Source: Siphonodentalium dalli (lineage: Eukaryota > Mollusca > Scaphopoda > Gadilida > Siphonodentaliidae). Taken from it: 64,000 nt of DNA. Numbering within the stretch: position 1 is the stretch's first letter; each line of letters opens with the position of its first letter. Position numbers and translations under genes: made by a program. The notes below the pieces were generated by a model, which saw nothing but the letters and a program-made list of their open reading frames with translations, was not told the DNA's origin and did not search any database. This document shows positions 9,590-20,570 of this stretch, piece after piece. The stretch is taken from positions 5,541,784 to 5,605,783 of the forward strand of contig CP136066.1 of NCBI GenBank assembly GCA_032622095.1. Direction: 5' to 3'.

Positions 9590-11050
9590 ATACGGGTCAT
9601 TAAAATAGATACGACGAAACAAATTTTGAAGGGTGCATGGTATCAGGTAATTTTTTATATTTCAAATGATGACAGGAATGCGGAAAGTTGAAGTACCTAC
9701 GTAATACTGACTATCCGAATGAAGAGATATACATGTATATAAAAACCAAAATAGAAGATGACTGCTGGCGACAATGTTTTCCAAAAAAATTCAAAGCATT
9801 CGATAGCTCCCATCTAGTTGTCAGCCCGAAGATCAATATAAAGTGTGGTGACTATCAGATGAGGGATATGACTGTACAGTTGCTAAACAATTCAGTCACG
9901 CAAAAGAGGATCAAACAGTAAGATACCAAATTGCTGCCTGTGGTAATGTTTTTTAACGAAATTCGGGAAAATTAGATTACTCTCACCCTGGTTATCCAGA
10001 AGATCATTGTGGAATCTGGTGACGATCGGACAAGGGGTGTCGTCTGTAGGATCAACCAAATTATTTAGCCATAAAAATAGTAAAATTCCAGATCACCGCT
10101 GGCAGTGATGTCTTCACAAGGACAGCTTGAGAACAAAACATGGCTCACATCTAGCGGTGACCCAAACTATCCACGTGAGAAAAAGTTCTCCAATAAAAGC
10201 TGGCTGCAGGGTGCGCCAATTGATTCAAATTCGAAATTTAACAGGGTGTACTGCTTGTGGCCATGTTTTCCCCGCATATTTGATAGACTTATGGACAAAA
10301 CCACTGAATCCGTTGAATCAATATACATGTATACATGGATTAATTTATATGCATTGTTATACACAGTACTGGTATATAAAGGTACTGAAAATAACAATAT
10401 TACTAGTATACACAAAATAAACCATATATCATGGCTATGGGTTCTAATATCCGAATATGACAGCTGATAACTTGGTGTGAATTGAAGAGTGGTGGTGTCT
10501 CAAGCATATCTAACCCTCCACGTTAGGAACATGCCATTAAATGTCATAAGTATAATCTAGCTTGAGGACAGAAGTTATCCATAAAACCCCCCTTAATTCA
10601 ACCAGGTCTTCGCGCGATGTATGGTCGATCACATGATGATCTAGGGGGGATTAGAATTGTTGTATAAAAACAGCACTGCATGTAAATATAAAATAAAATA
10701 GTGCTACATCTTATTACAGATTATTGCCATATATAATCAGTGACTATACAGACAGTCTGACAAAATAAAGTTTCAGTGACACTCTATCCGAAGAGGGGAA
10801 TAATTCCATCTGTTACAGTCAATGGAGCAATTATGAATCTGGAAAGGTGAAATTTCTAACTAATACTAGATATCGACATGACGCGATAACATATAACGTA
10901 AATGCAATATGGCCGCTGGCGACCATTTTTTCCTATAAAATTAAAAACATATTTGATAGCTCTCATCTGATAGATCAATATCAAGGTAAATATGAAGTTT
11001 AGTGATGATCGGATAAGTGAAGTGGATTGTGCTAAACGGTTTAGTAATGC
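9590..11050. repeat. Decayed copies of a dispersed repeat
   Basis: Several pieces resemble one another. GACTGCTGGCGACAATGTTTT at about 9759 and GGCCGCTGGCGACCATTTTTT at about 10910 are each followed by an AAATTCAAAGCA/AAATTAAAAACA step and GATAGCTC-CATCTGAT. GTGACGATCGGACAAG (10018) resembles GTGATGATCGGATAAG (11000), and 10105-10310 has similar wording. No protein domain is recognisable; frames of 77-120 codons here are probably chance. Confidence 0.5.
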
Positions 11051-11350
11051 TTAAAAAGATTTTTACCTTAATATTGTTATGTTCACTTAATAAACTTCAC
11101 TGAGTCATCTTTGTCATGTATTGAGTTTGATATCTTTTGTTAACAGTTTATAAATCATGTATGTCTCATGTTTGTTATTTTAATTTATGTGTTTATTATC
11201 ATTAAATAAAGTTGCATTCCTTAAAAAGAGTCTTACCTCAATGTTTTTATGTTCACTTTATAAACTCCACTGAGTCATCTTTGTCATGTATTGAATTTGA
11301 TATCTTTTGTTAACAGTTTATAAATTATGTATGTCTCGTGTTCGTTATTA
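11051..11350. repeat. Tandem duplication, 170-bp period
   Basis: TTAAAAAGA starts at 11051 and at 11221. The shared part runs through CACTGAGTCATCTTTGTCAT, GATATCTTTTGTTAACAGTT and TATGTCTC. AATAAAG at about 11204 resembles a polyadenylation signal, but no upstream gene is evident. Confidence 0.9.
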
Positions 11351-12750
11351 TATTATATACACTTTATAGTGTGTTTCAGAACGAAAACAAAATGAATAAA
11401 ATCAACAAATTTGTAAATTTAAAAACAATTCAAACGATGTTGTATTCCATGTCCCAGCCCGGACATATACACCAAATTTCAATAATATTCATTGAGAAAC
11501 AACGGACCAAACGCCATATAACACCCCGTATGCATCTTTTATTCCAAGTTGGCCTTTTATTCCGAGTTGGCACTCGCCGATTGGGGCGAGTTAGCCCTGA
11601 GGCGAGTACGCCGATTCCGACACCTTTTCTATTTGCAGCAGGTTAAGTTTACGCGTAATTTAATTCACAAGGTTCCCCAATTGGTATCGTAAATAGAGCG
11701 ACCTTATTTGACAGAGAATGCCTCTGTTATTGATTATAAAGTTTCTATACATTAAATACGACAATTCACATGCTCGTTCAAGCGCAGTAGTCTATTTTCC
11801 CCATGTTAAAGGACATCCACAAATACTAAATAACGCTAACTTACTGCCGAATGTTTTACACGACAACTGTTAACATATTTGGGCTGAATTCATCTGACGC
11901 GGTATTATTCCTCAAAATAAACAACAAAACCATCGTTACTTGGAAATGTAGTTTGGGCTAACATTTACATAAATCCTCCATATCATTATTCCGACACACA
12001 CGTCAGATGAAAAACTCACATGAAGTAACCGGCCAAATTGGCCGAAATGATTTTGTCGAATGCAATGGCGGATCTAATTGCCAACATTGATATAGCTGAC
12101 GACCATGAACTGAATATGTCAAATCAAATAACAGTGCGCTTCAGTTTTTTTAACCCCCGCCTATCAGAGTAGTGAACCAGTTCCGTTCACGAAGTTAACT
12201 TTCAACTGGGATATATTGGACATTATTCGACATTATGACACCAAATTATATCGTACCTCACTAGATGAACTTATTTCCATCATGTGTTACACTCTCGCGA
12301 CATAGGAGTGGATAAATTGTATTCTATTGTATTGCTCAAACAATACTGCACGCCTCACGAATCACCTCTCCCTCGACGACACGGCACAGATCGCGGAAAT
12401 ACTTCTGTAACATAGAATTATTGTCTCTTCACGCTTCACGATAGAAACGTATAACGTGGATAGCGGGTGGTCGGCCTCACTCACACCATGTCCAATCTAA
12501 CGTCCAATACAAATACTATAGACGTCTGTTCAGAAGGTCAGTATGTTCTGCAGCTCGTTCAGAAGAATAGCGAGTATGTGAATATATTGAGTCATGTGCC
12601 AACAAGAACCAAAAAAATTATGGAAATGCCGAGAGCACACGGTGCTTATCCACATACCGACACGTTCGCTTCCGTCATGGATGTGGATGGTAGATCACTC
12701 AGAGATCATCGGAAGTTCCAGAAGCTTGGAGAACATATCTATATCGATAG
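11351..12750. other. Intergenic sequence, no gene recognised
   Basis: A short GC-richer patch with repeated CGAGT wording (11540-11620) and otherwise AT-rich unique sequence. A 95-codon frame at 12467-12754 matches nothing I know and is not called. Confidence 0.5.
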
Positions 12751-12751
12751 A

Positions 12752-12938
12752 TAGATCGCAAACTACCTTAGGATAATTCGCAAACATCTTTTCGATAAAT
12801 CGCAAAGCTTTGCGATAAATCAGAAACGTCTTTGCGATGCCAAGGTTTGTGATTTATCGCAAAGTAGGTTGCGATTTATCTCAAAGATGTCTGTGACTTA
12901 TCGCAAAGTATTTTGTGGAAAAGTTTGCGATTTATCCT
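12752..12938. repeat. Clustered direct and inverted ATCGCAAA motifs
   Basis: GATAAATCGCAAA-type words appear about eight times, in one orientation at 12755-12820 and mostly in the other at 12845-12938. The segment around 12773-12812 pairs with 12871-12905 as an inverted repeat (AAGATGT flanked by TTGCGA-TTATC on one side and its complement on the other), so the stretch can fold into a cruciform. No ends or target duplication of a transposon were recognised. Confidence 0.7.
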
Positions 12939-15229
12939 TTAACATTCTGAAATTGCTATATAACTAGTAATTCAATAACTGCCAATGATAATCGATTATT
13001 AACAAATTGTTATTTCGCAATCGTAAATAAATATTAAATTTAAAAATAAAACTAAAACTAAAAGTAAAACAATGTGCATTAATATTGTCAGTGGTGCTTA
13101 GTTAGTCTGTAGTCTAATTGGCAATGCGGTACTTGTAGGAGCTGTAGAAAACTCCGTGAAATTTGTTGCATACGAAATTCAATTTCAAGCTCAAGATATT
13201 AATCAATAACTATGACAAAAGTAAAATGGATTATAAGATAGATACAATTTCATTAATTAATTTAAACAAGTGTTGCCATATTATAACATAACGCCGACGG
13301 TATCATTAATTCACGATTATTCAGTATTGTTGCAGGTTTTGAACTGTTAGTTTTTATTTCAATTCCATGCAGTTTCCGCTTTATGTGAAGGTCTTTGAAA
13401 TATAAATTCGGACATCATCGGTCATTTCTGGCGAATTCCGTATGATCAACATGCGCCCTGTACTTTTAAGAACTAACCATAACGGAGCTTCTGATCTAAC
13501 ACAGAAACTGAGATAAAGTTATTTCGCCTTAGTTGGAAACAGACATCTTAAATTATGCTCTCCCATAATAATGGGGTATATGCTAACGTCAGCTGTTCTA
13601 CGAACAACGATATACGTCAGCCAGGACTGCTTCGACGAAGAACTACGTAGAACGAGCACTCCGCTGCTGTGTGAAATCATATACACTCTCCCGGAAGCAC
13701 ACCGATCGACATCAGTTTGTTATGACTCCTCCCACTCGAATGTGAAATTGATCTACCTTGGACACCTTATACACCTGCCTCAAACACACTAGGTGCCTTT
13801 AAAAATCATCCTTCAACTGTTTTACCAGTGCAATCTAGTTGACCGACTGACAACTGTATTCGTATCCGATATAGTTCATATCCTCCAAGTGGGTAAACTC
13901 TACGACTTCCTCGACAAATTCACTAATAATATTCAATTTCCATGATAAGCACCATGGACAAATATTTACAAGAAATCTGTTTCGGACTACTATTCGATTA
14001 TCTCTTAACAGCAACCAATCTTTTAATACTTTCCGAATGGTCCACACAGATCCCACTTCTACCTGGACGATATGTAAACCACTGAAGCAATAGACCGACA
14101 GTTCAGCATATCTACGAAACCTAGATATGGTACTCAACACGACAACCTGCATAAATAATTTGAGATATACTGCTTGTGACCGCAGGTATAAAAACAAAAT
14201 CCTCCATGCTGCTCGATATTGTCCATCAGAAGTCATGCTGTTTCTCCGAAGTAGGCACTGAGAATTAATTATCAATCACTTTGGTATCAGATTATTGCTT
14301 TTCATTCACAACTCCTCGGACGACAAATCACTATATGCACTCTTAAATGAAGGGAACTTTTGAAAATTGTCCATTGCGCTGTGGAATGCGTAGATAAAAT
14401 CGCATTCAAATCATACCAAATGTTATTTTAATGGACCCATTTTTCCCGCTATCAGTTCAAAATCAAGCTATCTTGTAGGCATACCAAATTAGGTGTTATA
14501 CAACGGACGTACGCGAATCTAAATAACGAAATGGCGCAATATCTTGACACTGCTTATAAACCATCTACTGCGCTTTTTGCGAGAAACTAACAGTCGACCT
14601 TATTTTCTCGGATACAAAGCGTGTTTTGTGAATAACATAGCATTCATATCATCATTATGCTATACTATTTGTATATTGATGATGAAATTATCACAATTTG
14701 ATGTTATTTCTAAGTTAACACCTACAACGAGGACCGCCCGTCCCTTTAATGTACAATTGCATGTGTAATTTCATTAATGTGAATGCCCGTCAATTGGGAA
14801 TTCGACCAACAATTCATAAAACAATGGAACCTTAGTTCGTAAAATTATGAAGCTTGGCTTTGGACTTTTAGAAGGAAGTTCCATTAATTTACATCAGTTT
14901 CATTTTATTCTACGGAAAATATGATTCCGCATTTTATAGAAAAATGCGATCGCAGCACAATTACCATCACACATGACGTACAAATGCGGCGCTATCCGAA
15001 TCAGGTATGAAGCCCGATGGAGAGGACACCAACCTGTATAAAAATGTCACCGATTTCACCAATATAGTTAATCAACTTATTCTTTGGAATCGATTAAGAA
15101 AACAGAACTATATACTTAATTCGTATGTAACGTATCTGTTATAACCAGTAGGAAGCATATCAAAATTTTACATTTTGACATGGGAAACGCCTGGTAAACT
15201 TGCTAGTCTTATATAGATTTACGAATATT
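12939..15229. other. Intergenic sequence, no gene supported
   Basis: AT-rich DNA. The longest frame is 146 codons on the minus strand at 13835-14275. Its translation shows no motif I recognise, so it is left uncalled. No RNA gene or sharp repeat was seen. Confidence 0.45.
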
Positions 15230-15800
15230 TGTCTGCCGTCTGTGTGTCCCATATATACATAAACGGGATCTAACAGGGGTAACACTTTACGAGGATATTG
15301 GGGCAGGTTAACAAATTCTAAGTGACGTTATCTGAATCAGCGGTGGAAAATAGGAGAGACACCAACCATACTGAAATGTTTTTGTTTCCCATTTGTAAAT
15401 TACATATAGATATCTTCATGATATGGGGAATAATATGGTGTTGTTTACAGATACCCACTGGTGCCTTCTGTCAGGGCTGGGTTTGGAAGAGGGGCGCCAA
15501 AATGAATACATAGTTTTGTTGTCGCCGATTTCTACCAAACCTATATAGGTCACCTCCAGTGATATAGGGAATCTAATTATGTGGTATAAAGGTACCTAAT
15601 CCATGTCAGGAATGGGGGTCTGATGAGGGCCGAACACATTGATAGACCAGCTTTAATGCAGCTTTCCTCCACACTTATAAAAATATACATTTTCGTAATT
15701 TAAAAGATCCAATACAGTGGTTATCTGAAGTGGCACCATTCGAGCCAGGAATAGGGATCAGGTGAGGGTGCAACTAAATTGATATAACATGTTCCAGCTG
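15230..15800. repeat. Old dispersed repeat related to 2.7-7.1 kb
   Basis: ATTTGTCTGCCGTCTGTGTG, GGGGCAGGTTAACAAATTCT, GGGCTGGGTTTGGAAGAGGG, CGCCGATTTCTACCAAAC and GAGCCAGGAATAGGGATCAG resemble, in the same order, parts of the repeat at 4440-4760. It is a much older copy. Confidence 0.5.
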
Positions 15801-16298
15801 ATTTTTTCTATAGCATATATGTATCGCCATTATAACATGAACCCACAATGACAACATTGCTCTGAATATAAAGCACAGTTCGCGTCGTGAGCCTGAGGAC
15901 AAATATGATAATGCATTGCATACTACATATATACAATCTTTAGATAGTTAACAACATCAACACTGTTTGTTGAAAAATACATTTTTCATGAATTGACCTT
16001 CGTATGACCTTTCAATGTCATTTCAGAATTGAAAATCTACCGAATTAGAAAATATATGTAATCATCTTTCTAACGATGTATAATACTTAGCTCTACCAAC
16101 AATTTTTAGCAAACTAATTTTTGTGAAGCTTTAATTTTATTCGCCCCCTGACTATGCTGTATATAAGCATACACTCTTTTACTTTTAAATTATATCCTAC
16201 ATCTGAGGAACTCCGGCCTTTAATGCTACTTTGAACGGTGTGTATGTGCGAGGAGATCGTCACACTGGAAGATCGATATTGTGTTTGTGTGTTCTTAC
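15801..16298. other. Intergenic sequence
   Basis: AT-rich DNA with no gene or sharp repeat recognised. On the minus strand it would be the intron side of the candidate donor at 16298. Confidence 0.4.
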
Positions 16299-16390
16299 CT
16301 CCCGAGCCCGGCGAATTTTCCGTATACCCTGGACGAGATTGACGATCGCCGTCCCCAAACATAAAACTGACCTTCTTAGTCAAACTAATC
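16299..16390 (-). CDS. Possible minus-strand exon ending at a strong splice donor
   Basis: On the minus strand an open frame with unusually CpG-rich codons (GDGDRQSRPGYTENSPGSG) ends at GGGAG followed by GTAAGAAC, a near-ideal 5' splice site (GT at 16298-16297). The acceptor side is not resolved: AG dinucleotides occur near the proposed start, but none has a convincing polypyrimidine tract. I do not recognise the protein and see no partner exon, so this is a low-confidence candidate; it could equally be a relic. Confidence 0.2.
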
Positions 16391-16399
16391 AACCAAAAC

Positions 16400-17545
16400 A
16401 GACCATTTGAATTTCGATCATATCTGACATGCCGTTGTGGTATTTATATCGCACACGTCTTACCATACCATACTGGTTTCGTTTAACCCAGTAACCAGTA
16501 TCCACGTTCCAAATTCAACTGTCTATCGAACGCTGCAAATCACTGACCATGAAATCGAACCACGAAATTAGTGACGTTTGTGGTCAAATTTTCAACTTGG
16601 TGTTTGTAATTTGAATGAGATATAGTAGTTCGCAACCTATCTAGTGTTATGATATGCACATGGCGGGAACATTCACACGATTTTACGATGTTAAACCTAC
16701 ACGGTTATAGATAGATATCGCCAACGTCTTGCGAATTGATAGCCGGTGGTACAACTGCCACCGATACGCTTAAGTTAATTCAATGACAGCACGATATTTC
16801 TGTTCCGACAAACATTATTCGTCAACCACTTGTACAGCTTTGGCCTATAACATTCGGTTATCATAATAGATTGGATCATTTTAAATAGGTTGACAGTTTA
16901 CATGCGAGACAAATACCAATTCTTCATTATCATGACCTATAATACATAGGTATCGAGATCACATTTGTACACTATTTACATATAACATGGTACATATATA
17001 AGCATATTATACACATTATTTATAAATAAATTTAAATAAACACATTATAAATAAATATAATAGCACTATCATTGCTATATATAACACTCTTCATTTATAG
17101 TAATAATAGGCTTAGAAGTGAACATATACATTTTATGCACACATACACACACATAGTTATATATCAGTTTATCAATACTGCGTATGCCTTATATACAAGG
17201 CGGTGAATACCCGCATATATTGCCGCACATACTCACGCATAATCAAGCATATTGTTATATACATATACCCAAATTATACCACTGATTTATATCTAGTTCT
17301 TACACCCGGACAATCAACACGTGTCAACATTCACAAGCAGAAGGTCTTACATTGCTGTGTATTTACTTTCGATTAATTGTATAATGCATGTATTGCACGT
17401 GTTGTACCAATATTCACTTTGTGTAAACCATGTTATGACATACATGTTGTTTACGGTTATATAACATACGTTATTAATATTATTATTGTTGTTACTTGAT
17501 ACAAAGTCACCTGGCTATTAATAATTAGCTCAAATTGTTTCGCAG
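16400..17545. other. Region upstream of the lectin exon
   Basis: AT-rich DNA with TATAAATAAAT-type runs (16980-17070) and repeated CATATA/ACACATA wording. Any signal-peptide exon or promoter of the lectin gene should lie here or further left. I could not identify one with confidence. Confidence 0.4.
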
Positions 17546-17740
17546 ATATCCGCATTCCCATGGGATATGAGGAATTAGGTGACGGTAATTCACACATCCT
17601 CATGATACGGCCATCAGCAGACCAAAGTACCCAGACCGCAGCAAAGAGTGTGTGTGAGGCAATAGGTGCTCACCTGTTGGTAGTTGAGAATGAGGCAATG
17701 AGGACAACACTGATGAGTTACATGATCAACAATTCATTAG
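17546..17740 (+). CDS. C-type lectin-like domain gene, internal exon (N-terminal half of the domain)
   Basis: A 195-nt exon bounded by TTTCGCAG (acceptor ending 17545) and GTAAGTAT (donor at 17741). It enters and leaves in phase 1, so it is a symmetric 1-1 exon. It encodes about 65 residues ending in AAKSVCEAIGAHLLVVENEA and a helix up to NNSL. This is the alpha-1/beta/alpha-2 part of a C-type lectin-like domain: an aromatic/Gly start (GYEE), the first domain cysteine (SVCE), the GAHLLVV strand, and an alpha-2 helix with an Asn/Glu start. The rest of the fold lies in the exon at 56302-56513, which enters in the same phase. The family includes secreted, often immune-related carbohydrate or protein binders. 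Signal peptide and first exons are not found, so the product is partial. The codon completed across the intron would be GAC (Asp). Confidence 0.72.
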
Positions 17741-19019
17741 GTAAGTATATAGTTTTAAAATAATATGAACAACGAAAATAGCTGCTTCAAAAGGTTGCGA
17801 TTGTCGCTCCCTTTCGTCCCGTCCCTGAATTATCAACATCATTTGCATATGGCTGAAATGTGTCAATATTTTGATTTTCCAACCAACATTTAGGCTGAAA
17901 TGTGTTACTGTATTGCTGGAAAAACATCGTATTTTTAGACTCAAGTATGTCGAACTTTGTTATTTTTGTTGGAAATAGTCAAGTTTTTGTGCACGTTTGT
18001 GCTACAAAAACAACCGTACTAGCCTTTCCGTTGAACATTGAATGCGAGTTGACATATTAATATCAAGTTCCAGTCAACAGGGGTACGATGCCTGTCTATA
18101 CACACCTCTTGAAGATCATCCGAATCCCGCGCACCAGAAAAAGGAACTGATATATTCCGTTGTAGCTAAAAACTAAATTGGGCTCGCGCCAGATGCATAA
18201 TTATGACCATGTCTTATACGTTGTTTAAATCCCATGTAAGTTAAATAAGGTAGCACCAAATATTGCATTACACACTAAATATATAGTGACTGTATTTAAG
18301 AAATAACTGTTATTGCGATAAAGGTTATGCAGTAATAACAGAACAGTTTAATATATAACGCCGGTATTACCAATTTGTCTTCAAATGTTTCGGTTATAAT
18401 CTTTAACCTTATTCTGAACAGTAGTTACTTATTATAATTTAATCCCAGTAATGGTGAAATAGGTTTATATTTCGCCAATATGTTTCCATGTTATTGATAA
18501 ATGCCCTGCCATCAACAATTATGTATTGGCACATACATCTGTAAGTCGTGCTTTCATTGGAAGAGAAAAGTAGTTTTTATAATTTTCACAGTACACATCA
18601 CGTGACTAAGTGTACCAGTTCTCTCTTATTTGGGTATCTTGAAGGTTTCATTGATTGTCATTGTCATATCTATAGTATGTTATCTCTCGCATCCCGAATA
18701 CTCGCAGTGCGTAGCTAACAATTCGTGGAAACATATCCACATTTTAATAACACTGATGTGAAAGATCCTTTGTATCACTTCATAATACGAAGTAGGGCAT
18801 TGTTCATAACGAATCTGGTCATCGATTGTAGCGGTTGGACGAACAAAACATTCACATGTCCATTAGTCCATCAGTCGTATAAATCTGGCAAATACTAGCG
18901 AGTTTTCGATTTCAAGCTAATCATACGTGTACGTATTATTCTGATTATATGTCAACAATAATGCACTGTCACAGTAAAGACTAAGTGTAGGTTGCTGTTG
19001 TATGATAATGGTTCAGCAT
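17741..19019. other. Left part of the large lectin intron
   Basis: Begins with the splice donor GTAAGTAT. AT-rich sequence with no exon-like or repeat structure that I can support. Confidence 0.5.
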
Positions 19020-19380
19020 TGCTTGATCGTGATCAAGACTTTATTTCCTTTATAAAAAAGCTGGCTTTTAACAAGTTTCACAAAACGATTACTAGATCTA
19101 GCATTGATTCAGTTTTGATGATGCCTGTTCTTGGTATAGTGCACGATCTTTAACAACAGAAGGAAATTACAGAAATATCAGAAGAGGTTGATTAGATTTT
19201 GTCTTGGGCTACATATTCGAGCAACTGTAGGGTTCAAGGAACATTAAAAATGAAATGTTAACTTTTGAACAGCGGGTTAACCAAAGAAAGTTATTGCTAA
19301 TGAAGAAGGGCGTGTACTCAAAGGCTCCCAAATATATCTCTGCACTCTTCACCGGAGTTAGCTCCTATTGTAGCTACTAA
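19020..19380 (+). pseudogene. Non-LTR retrotransposon reverse transcriptase, decayed C-terminal end
   Basis: Two frames, with at least one frameshift and in-frame stops, together show the typical end of a LINE reverse transcriptase. KLQKYQKRLIRFCLGLHIRA (from 19164) corresponds to the conserved LQK..RLI.-LG segment. FKE and then LTFEQRVNQRKLLLMKK with SKAPKYISALF (about 19255-19350) corresponds to the family's LTFxxRxxxxKLxxxYK / APxYIxxLF end. The frame stops at TAA 19378-19380. Sequence from about 19020 may be more of the same domain but is too broken to assign. It lies inside the lectin intron in sense orientation. Not functional. Confidence 0.6.
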
Positions 19381-20570
19381 GATCAGGGCAACACAAAATC
19401 ACAAACCTTATGTAGGTCATTTTGGCCCGTTTTCGTCTGTTATACACAAATGATAGTCTGGAATTTTTGTTCAACAACATTGATCACAACGGTAATGACT
19501 CAGTTATTACCAAGGCTACTAACTCAGGGTATTTTAATAGGCTTCAAAAATCTTAAAGATCTATATGTAGTACTAACAAAGTACTTGATTGTTTAGTTTC
19601 ATTTTGGAGATTTTATTGTATTTAATGACGGGGGTGAGGGTAACCTTTGACTGTGGTGTCGTAGTATGTGATCGCATATTGTAATCCCGTCGAAGCAATA
19701 ACATCACCTTACTGCCGACGGTACACTGCGATACGTTGTTGTTATCCTTATCATCCTCTATATTACTTATGTTTTGACATAATAAGTCTGAGTCGATGAT
19801 AGGTCGTCTTGAGCTTGAGTTCTGAGATTTCATGAGATCTTCTCAATATACTGAATATTATTCTTGTAATCATCGTTTGAAACTGAGACAGAAACTGTTC
19901 ATATTTGACAATATCAGGACCAGTACATAACGTTTCCGCGAAGAGATAACGCGATATAGTGGCTTACAAAAAAACTGTTTTTGTAAAATTCTCATAGCAT
20001 TTTGTTCAAGGTTGGTTTTTTATACAATTATATTATTAGTCTGTACATGTATGTGGATAAGAATATCAATAATGTTCACACCATTTTATTAATTATTTTA
20101 TAGTGATATTTGTTTTGGTTGAATCAAGAAGAAACCCACCAGGGCTATGTTGCCCCATCAATAAACTGCATTATTATATTGGTATATGTTAATGTCATTG
20201 TACCTTTAATATGTGCATTGTAAATAAAATTATCATATCCCTCACCACATATAACTTATGTCGACTGAGTGAACTCTGCTCTGATGAATTTGCGATATAT
20301 ATCAGTTATCCTACCACACTATATTATAAGTACAAAAAATTTTGCCAGCTGTATTCCACCCTGTATGGCTTCCAGGGACGTAGTGACAATAATGTGGGTG
20401 TCGCGAATTTAGGTAAATATTAATAAGTCGGAAATTCCGTATTCGACAAAAGGTAGATTTCATTATTGTTGATAGCTTTTTTCAACTAGAATTTGGAGTA
20501 TTTTTTTAGTTTTAGGCCAATAATATAATCTTTGCCTACATTCAGTGAATTTGTGAGCGACAAAACATTA
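19381..20570. other. Intron between LINE relic and satellite
   Basis: AT-rich DNA with no gene recognised. It may include more of the LINE 3' region. Unique sequence leads directly into the first 32-bp monomer near 20571 with no visible transposon boundary. Confidence 0.5.

Noticed and set aside
10105-10467. 120-codon plus-strand frame
   Set aside because: Overlaps a decayed dispersed repeat and two other frames of similar length; no domain.
12467-12776. 95-codon plus-strand frame
   Set aside because: The peptide resembles no family I know, and an overlapping frame of similar size exists, as expected by chance. It ends in the ATCGCAAA repeat cluster.
13835-14275. 146-codon minus-strand frame
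   Set aside because: The longest frame in the unique left region, but without a recognisable motif, splice context or codon pattern. A chance frame is the simplest view, though a decayed transposon is possible.
16114-16298. Continuation of the 92-codon minus-strand frame past 16298
   Set aside because: A strong splice donor interrupts it. Downstream codons become AT-rich and low in complexity, so only the part before the donor is kept as a weak candidate exon.
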